Shown: positions 61,354 to 64,000 of the stretch, piece after piece
Layout: each line of letters opens with the position of its first letter
How positions within the stretch are numbered: the first letter of the stretch is position 1
DNA from: Apostichopus japonicus
Taxonomy: Eukaryota; Echinodermata; Holothuroidea; Aspidochirotida; Stichopodidae
Direction: 5' to 3'
Assembly (NCBI RefSeq): GCF_037975245.1
Contig: NC_092577.1
Coordinates: 8,779,013 to 8,843,012, forward strand
Length of the DNA: 64,000 nt
Program-made: the position numbers and the translations under genes
Notes under the pieces: model-generated
Database searches by the model: none
What the model saw: only the letters and a program-made list of their open reading frames with translations
Told to the model about the DNA's origin: nothing

Positions 61354-62197
61354 GAATTTTTGACGTGTACCTAGATATGTCGACACCAAACGAAAACTGA
61401 GAATATATGAATTTAATTAAAAATCGATCGTTTGATTAAATCGTATTGTTTAGCTAACAAAGGATCCAGCCAAATGACTCAGTAATGCCTTAAAGTAAAA
61501 TCACATATGAGTGGAGCTGGTGTCGTCGACACTGAAGAATGTTACAGAGCACGTGACATGTCTCCATGCTGTGGGTCACATGTTTCATCTTACATCGAGT
61601 GAAATATAGGCTTACTGTGTACTATGGAAACTGTGTACAACTATTACATTGTATGTAAATACTAACAACATCAAACAAACAGACAAGTCGTTCCATGCCT
61701 AAGGAGGCGAGAGGGGTAAGTCAATAGTTGAATAACAAACTGTTCTTTGAGAAATTTAGGGGCAGTACACCGTTTGATGATAACAAAATAAACTCATGGG
61801 TAGCATGGTTTAGATTTCAATTTTAACCAGTAGGGCCTACTCTGCATACGGAGTAGTAATACAACATACTTAGTTTCATAGTGTAACTATAAACGCTATG
61901 TAAACCAGAAAGTCACGTGACTTAGTTGTTCCTTGCCAATTTGAGAAGAAACTTTAGATGAGTAGCTATGAGAGGGGAATACGCCCTCAGTTATCTCTCT
62001 GCCACCCTCTGTAAGAATCTAAAGTGGATGATAGAGGTATACATTATAAATTTAAACATTATTGTTTAGGTTTCCTTTTTTGTCTGTTTTTGTTGGTTTT
62101 GGCTGTACCAGGTGGCAACAGCTGCTCCGACTGTTATTACAATGTACGCAATATAATTTTTAAGCGTATTACGGTGGCTCAGAAGGAACATTGACCA

Positions 62198-62422
62198 CAG
62201 AAAATTATGTTAAAAGATGCTTTGTCTAATATACTCTGCTTACCTCGACTTTCGACTATTATTCCAGAAAAGAAAAATGACTTCATACGTTGCAATTGTG
62301 TTCATTTATTTCTGATATTTGATTTTTTTATAGAACAATTTAGACTGATATCACAAACTTCTGACGCTATATCGAAATTGAAACGTTTATCATTTGTTGA
62401 TAAATTGTTGACGTGTACCTAG
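62198..62422 (+). other. Possible LRR-like exon(s), second tandem copy
   Basis: This is the same frame as the copy one kilobase upstream: KIMLKDALSNILCLPRLSTI then IPEK, and after TTTTTTTATAG EQFRLISQTSDAISKLKRLS continuing FVDKLLTCT. Outer parts are conserved as protein. The middle 60 bp carries compensating indels that change its translation, which favours it being intronic. Confidence 0.3.
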
Positions 62423-63710
62423 ATGTGTCGACACCAAACGAAAACTGAGAATATGAATTTAATTAAGAAAAGATCGTTTGATTAAATCGTATTGTTTCGC
62501 TAACAAAGGATCCGGCAGAATGACTCAGTAATGCCTTAAAGTACATTCGTATATGAGTGAAGCTGATGTCGTTGAAACTGAAGAATGTTACAAAATGTAT
62601 TTCTTGATAAAACAAGTGAACTAAGGAAGATGTGATAATGCCCCCCCTCCCCTCCAGCCACCACTTCCGACTCACACACCTTCATTTGACATTCCATATA
62701 TTTCAGCCTGTCGGTGCAACGAATATCACCTTTAATTTGGATTATTAATAATTATAACGTCTCAAGAACACTCCACGACGCCAAATTCCATGATACTAAA
62801 CTACTGCGTGTACAGGGCTATGCGCTGAACGTTAGGAGATATAGAGCAGAGGCCGCTTATAACCATCAAACCTCACCCCCTCCCATCACTAGTTATTCTA
62901 CGAAACTTGAAGACATTACAATGTGACAATCATCTCCCGTTTAAGTGATATATACAGTTGTGATTTTACAGAGCACGTGACATGTCTCCATGCTGTGGGT
63001 CACATGTTTCATCTTACATCTTACAGCAGTATTGAGAGAATTAGAAATACAACCATATATAGAAATGCAGAAATATGACGGTGAAATGTGACCAGAAAAG
63101 AACATAGAAAAGTATAAACAGAAACAAAGAATATGTTAATAATGTTGATGTAGGTTAACGGAAATCAACGTCTACGATTCAATGCACAAGGCATCTCTTA
63201 AGTTTGTACAGTGATGCCGGTCCGGTGTATGACAACCATTGTAGAGCTTCAGTTACAATATTATTTAAGAAATGTTTCACAAAAGTAATCTTGTGGATTG
63301 GACAACAACTGGACAGGTTCTGCTACCTATGTCACCGAGACGACGCTCAATGAAGCTGAACAAGGTTGTTGTATGTTTTAGCCCATTTATTCACACGCGT
63401 GGTTTGAACAAGACCACGGTGAAAACTAGAAAGTAAAGATATCAATACATCAATATACAAACATTGGTGAAATAAACACATGAATTGAACAAATCAATAA
63501 TAACATAATAATAACATAATAATGCATTATATTTCTTCTTATAAAACAATGCACAAAAAGGAAGAAATAAAACAAATAACATTTGGTAACATAAAACAAG
63601 ACAGAGAGAAAGATTGGCGACAATTACATTCTTGATTAATTAACTTACAATCGTTACCGGGCAAAACCAACAGCACGACAAACTGCGGTGTACAGGGGTT
63701 TACAGGGATT

Positions 63711-63770
63711 AACGGCGGCTTTCTGGGGTTTACGGCGGCTTTCTGGGGTTAACGGCGGCTTTCTGGAGAA
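63711..63770. repeat. Three 20-bp GC-rich tandem units
   Basis: AACGGCGGCTTTCTGGGGTT is repeated three times with minor changes (63711, 63731, 63751). It is preceded by related GGGGTTTACAGGGATT, and stands out from the AT-rich surroundings. Confidence 0.85.
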
Positions 63771-64000
63771 TGTACAGAACACCAACAAAGTAATAACCTC
63801 TGGCGATACATCTACTCCAGATACTCTTACAAATAAGCAAACAACAAATACACAGTAAAAGGCAATAATAAATAACAGGCACGAGCATGCAGCAACATCA
63901 CATTAAAGGCAAATATCTATAACGCGATATTAAAAGAGATATACAATTACAATATCAAGCCCCTTAATACTTATATAAAACAATTAGAATACTTACATAC

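Larger units (their letters stand above)
60928..63022. repeat. Tandem duplication of about 0.7 kb, second copy interrupted
   Basis: 60928-61600 aligns with 61961-62604 plus 62970-63022. Anchors are CTGTACCAGGTGGCAACA, GATGCTTTGTCTAAT, CGCTATATCGAAATTGAAAC and ACAGAGCACGTGACATGTCT. The second copy holds an extra 365 bp (62605-62969) bordered by TTACA on both sides. Confidence 0.85.

Overview
The window is animal nuclear DNA: AT-rich, intron-rich, full of (TA)n microsatellites, short DNA transposons and decayed retroelements, with few real genes. The NACHT-type immune receptor exon, a CD20/MS4A-like four-pass protein and abundant hAT-like and Penelope-like elements fit an invertebrate deuterostome. 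An echinoderm, perhaps a sea cucumber, is my guess from protein style only. No bacterial, plasmid or CRISPR feature is present.

Layout. 0-9.6 kb holds TA microsatellites, two complete hAT-type short elements, fragments of others and a roughly 0.9 kb minisatellite (6.78-7.70 kb). At 9.67-10.80 kb lies a hAT-type element with a perfect 8-bp target duplication. A six-exon minus-strand gene (23.35 down to 14.92 kb) encodes a predicted 129-residue basic, probably nuclear protein. Two of its exons are a tandem 81-bp duplicate pair. Its introns hold a TA-flanked element (20.35-21.39 kb) and a hAT element (21.84-22.76 kb). At 25.2-28.4 kb there is a three-level nest: a TIR element split by a Penelope-like retroelement, itself split by a hAT element.

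29.4-47.0 kb is a segmental duplication around a five-exon minus-strand gene (39.27 down to 33.58 kb) for a predicted 237-residue CD20/MS4A-like tetraspan. Its last two exons recur, intact but altered, at 46.17-46.74 kb. Between the copies lie an 8-bp minisatellite and a perfectly bounded hAT MITE.

48-53 kb holds a TA repeat and a decayed LINE. At 53.3-55.9 kb a plus-strand NLR gene contributes a long NACHT/winged-helix exon; no leucine-rich repeat exons are evident directly after it, and a hAT element starts 381 bp beyond its donor. 58.15-58.71 kb is another hAT MITE. 59-64 kb contains a fold-back element, a tandem duplication with a conserved LRR-like reading frame (weak evidence) and a small GC-rich tandem repeat.

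The genes show no operon-like relation. The recurring theme is duplication (exon, gene segment, 1-kb block) among nested mobile elements. Exon models were derived by eye from splice consensus, phase agreement and open frames; they are not transcript-supported.
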